Below, piece by piece: positions 5,568-7,423 of a DNA stretch of 7,423 bases (positions are counted from its first letter, which is position 1; each line of letters begins with the position of its first letter). The notes below the pieces were generated by a model, which saw only the letters and a list, made by a program, of their open reading frames with translations, was not told the origin of the DNA and made no database searches. Source of the stretch: an uncultured Collinsella sp. (GTDB lineage: Bacteria; Actinomycetota; Coriobacteriia; Coriobacteriales; Coriobacteriaceae); NCBI GenBank assembly GCA_900549065.1, contig URNC01000100.1:1-7423 (forward strand). Direction: 5' to 3'. A program made the position numbers and the translations under genes.

Positions 5568-6995
5568 CTACTCCCCCTCTCTGGGCAGGTTAAACGCACA
5601 CGCCGTCTCGTCGTACAGCGCGCGATAGTTGGTGAGCATCTGCTCGTGCAAAAAGTACGTGGCAACGCGGCGCTGGCCGCGCTCCCCCATCTCGATACGG
5701 CGGGCGCGGCTTGTGCACATGCGTTCCATGGCATCGGCCAAGCCCTTGCGATACATAGGCGGCGTCACAAAACCCGCCACGCCAAAGTCGTCGCCCGGGG
5801 CGCCTTCGAGTAGCTCGCGGCAGCAGCCCACCTCGGTCGTCACGCAGGGACGGCGCGCTGCAAGCGACTCCAGCACGCTGAGCGGCTGGCCCTCGGAGAT
5901 GCTCGTCAAAATGGTAAAGTCGAGCTTTTCCATGTACTCGACCACGTTGACGCGACCGGTAAAGATCAGGTCGCGCACGCCCAGGGTGTCGACCAGCGCG
6001 TGGCACTCGGCGCCGTACTCTTCGTCGTCCACGCCGCCCATGATGTGCAGGCGCACCTTGGGCAGGCGCTCATGCAGCTCAAAGAACGCATAGATCATAG
6101 TCTTGACGTCCTTGATGGGCGCCAGGCGCACCACCGCGCCAATGTCCACCCAGCCGTCATCGGGCTTTAAGGGAATGTCCTTAAAGCGGTCGAACTGGAT
6201 GCCGTTGGGGATGACCAGACATTTGTCTGCATCGCAACCCATATCGATCTGCGTCTTGCGGGCGTTATGGAACAAACTCGTCACGCGGAAGGCGCGGCGG
6301 TAGATCTCCCCCGAAAGCAGGTAGAAAAAGCGAATCCAGCGGTCCTTAAACGACGGCACCACCCAGTCGGCGCGAATGATCTCTTCCTCGCGCTCGCGGG
6401 TATAGATGCCGTGCTCGGTGAGCAGCACCGGCGCATGGTGAACGCTTGAGCCCAGGCAGGCGAGCAGGCCGCCGTAGCCGGTCGAGATAGCGTGGTACAC
6501 ATCGGCAACCGGCACCTCGCTGCCCAGCAGGTAGAGCACCGGCAACAGCATAGAGCGCATGGTGTGGAATGCATCGGCAAAGGGCGTGTAGGGGTACTCG
6601 GCAAGGCACACGTCGCGGAAGATTTCCATAAACGTGCGGCTCTGCAAAAACGAGAGCGGATGCACGCGACGGCGCTGGAAGATATCGAACAGCACGTCCC
6701 AGTCCGGATTGGAGAGCGACACCAGGCGGCGTAGCGCCTCGCGCTCGCGGTCGTTAAAACTGGCTTCATGTTGCTCGCCCGAAAGCCGCAGGGCATCGTC
6801 CAGGAACACCTCGTGCACCTCGACCACGTTGCTGGGCAGCTCGTAGACAAATTTGCCGCGGTCGGCAGAATGCGCGCCAATCACCCACAGCACGAACTCG
6901 TGCTCAGGCATGGCCTGGATATAGCCATGCATCCAGGTAGATACGCCGCCGTGCACATAGGGGTAGCAACCCTCGAGTACCAAGCAGATTCTCAT
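5568..6995 (-). CDS. pelF: PelF-type GT4 family glycosyltransferase
   Basis: 475-residue cytosolic glycosyltransferase (GT-B fold, family GT4) that would polymerise the exopolysaccharide from a nucleotide sugar. In Pseudomonas, PelF uses UDP-activated sugar. The N-terminal signature MRICLVLEGCYPYVHGGVST (1-20) is the PelF-specific DUF3492 region. Further marks are YHAISTGYGG (167-176), LTEHGIYTREREEEI (192-206), IPNGIQFDRF (262-271), VVRLAPIKDVKT (288-299; R290 and K295 suit sugar-nucleotide phosphate binding), FTGRVNVVEYM (345-355) and the retaining-GT4 EX7E motif from E368 to E376. There is no signal peptide or membrane helix. Its ATG overlaps the preceding stop as ATGA, and AAGGAGG lies 10 nt upstream. 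It comes directly before pelG. Length is slightly below the ~507 residues of the Pseudomonas protein. The sugar polymerised cannot be read from sequence alone. Confidence 0.94.
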   Translation of the reverse strand: MRICLVLEGCYPYVHGGVSTWMHGYIQAMPEHEFVLWVIGAHSADRGKFVYELPSNVVEVHEVFLDDALRLSGEQHEASFNDREREALRRLVSLSNPDWDVLFDIFQRRRVHPLSFLQSRTFMEIFRDVCLAEYPYTPFADAFHTMRSMLLPVLYLLGSEVPVADVYHAISTGYGGLLACLGSSVHHAPVLLTEHGIYTREREEEIIRADWVVPSFKDRWIRFFYLLSGEIYRRAFRVTSLFHNARKTQIDMGCDADKCLVIPNGIQFDRFKDIPLKPDDGWVDIGAVVRLAPIKDVKTMIYAFFELHERLPKVRLHIMGGVDDEEYGAECHALVDTLGVRDLIFTGRVNVVEYMEKLDFTILTSISEGQPLSVLESLAARRPCVTTEVGCCRELLEGAPGDDFGVAGFVTPPMYRKGLADAMERMCTSRARRIEMGERGQRRVATYFLHEQMLTNYRALYDETACAFNLPREGE

Positions 6996-7394
6996 CTGTC
7001 GCCACCCTCCTTGCGCTCGATCGTCAGGGTATTATCATTTGCCTTGAGCAGATACAGATCGCCCGTAAGGTGCGTCAGTTCGCCACCCGTCACCGCACCC
7101 GGCTCGCCATTATTGGCGCGGAACATGAGCCACGCCTCGTCGTGGAAATTGCCCAGGCTGAGCGTCCAGGCATCCGCACTGGTATCCACGCTCACCGTAA
7201 CCGACGAAAAGCGCTGAATGGCGCCCGAGCATTCCGAGCCGGTCTGGCGGCGCAGGTCGGGCGCAGACTTGGTAAGCCACTCCAGGTAGTCGACCAGGCC
7301 GCCCTTGTAGACCTCCCAGCCCTCCTTGGCTCCGCGATCGGGGTCCAAAAGGTCGTCCGGGTGCATAAAATGCGTACTCACGTAGTGCATGTTG
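6992..7394 (-). CDS. C-terminal fragment of a DUF2194-like protein upstream of pelF
   Basis: Only about 133 C-terminal residues are present; the start lies beyond the contig end. The first apparent residues, MCIRDS, are translated adapter (S is encoded partly by adapter), and genomic coding begins with NMHYVSTHFMHPDD. The THFMHPDD stretch, with two histidines and two aspartates, then a GW..Y...L.DYLEWL run and LRRQTGSE, looks like the end of an alpha/beta-barrel carbohydrate-active domain. The rest is a beta-rich segment (about 65-139) ending ERKEGGDR. Large DUF2194 proteins are, to my recollection, common neighbours of pelF/pelG in Gram-positive bacteria and carry a deacetylase-like fold. 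A PelA-like role in modifying the polymer is my inference. The stop overlaps the pelF start by 4 nt. With the N-terminus missing, neither signal peptide nor catalytic core can be seen. Confidence 0.6.
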
Positions 7395-7423
7395 CTGTCT
7401 CTTATACACATCTGACGCTGCCG
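7395..7423 (-). other. Nextera i5 adapter remnant (sequencing artefact)
   Basis: Positions 7395-7413 are the reverse complement of the 19-bp Tn5 mosaic end (CTGTCTCTTATACACATCT). Positions 7414-7423 (GACGCTGCCG) continue into the Read 1 side adapter. It is the same adapter as at the left end, in opposite orientation. Genomic sequence stops at 7394. Frames crossing it gain MCIRDS or MYKRQ as false N-termini. Confidence 0.98.

Overview
This window is a GC-rich bacterial contig with Illumina Nextera (Tn5) adapter sequence left on both ends, at 1-49 and 7395-7423. Only 50-7394 is genomic. All credible genes lie on the minus strand, so the biological reading order runs from high to low coordinates. 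The compact gene packing, strong Shine-Dalgarno sites, high GC and protein types suggest a Gram-positive actinobacterium. My best guess is a gut Coriobacteriia such as Collinsella. That is an impression from composition and gene content, not a measured assignment.

Region 814-7394 is one tightly packed operon of six genes. In order they are: the C-terminal end of a DUF2194-like secreted or carbohydrate-active protein (cut by the contig end), a PelF-type GT4 glycosyltransferase, a PelG-type multispanning exopolysaccharide transporter, a CotH-family kinase-like lipoprotein, a VTC-fold polyphosphate-polymerase-domain protein, and a DUF4956 membrane protein. Junctions are a 4-nt overlap, a 3-nt gap, an 11-nt overlap, a 14-nt overlap and a 3-nt gap, so the genes are very likely co-transcribed and translationally coupled. 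PelF and PelG are the polymerase and membrane-transport core of Pel-type exopolysaccharide synthesis. The CotH/VTC/DUF4956 trio looks like a second module concerned with phosphate or polyphosphate chemistry at the membrane. The joint arrangement suggests a cell-surface polymer that is synthesised, exported and perhaps phosphorylated or anchored. PelD, PelE and PelA equivalents are not in the window and may lie upstream, beyond the right edge.

Region 572-813 is intergenic. It holds a perfect 10-bp-stem hairpin just after the last operon gene (probable 3' end or terminator, but without a U-tract), two short palindromes, a tentative promoter and a 14-bp LacI/GalR-type operator.

Region 50-571 is the 5' part of a LacI-family repressor resembling the sucrose-operon (ScrR-like) subgroup. 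It is cut by the left contig edge. The operator just upstream of its start suggests autoregulation. It probably belongs to a separate sugar-use locus rather than to the exopolysaccharide operon.
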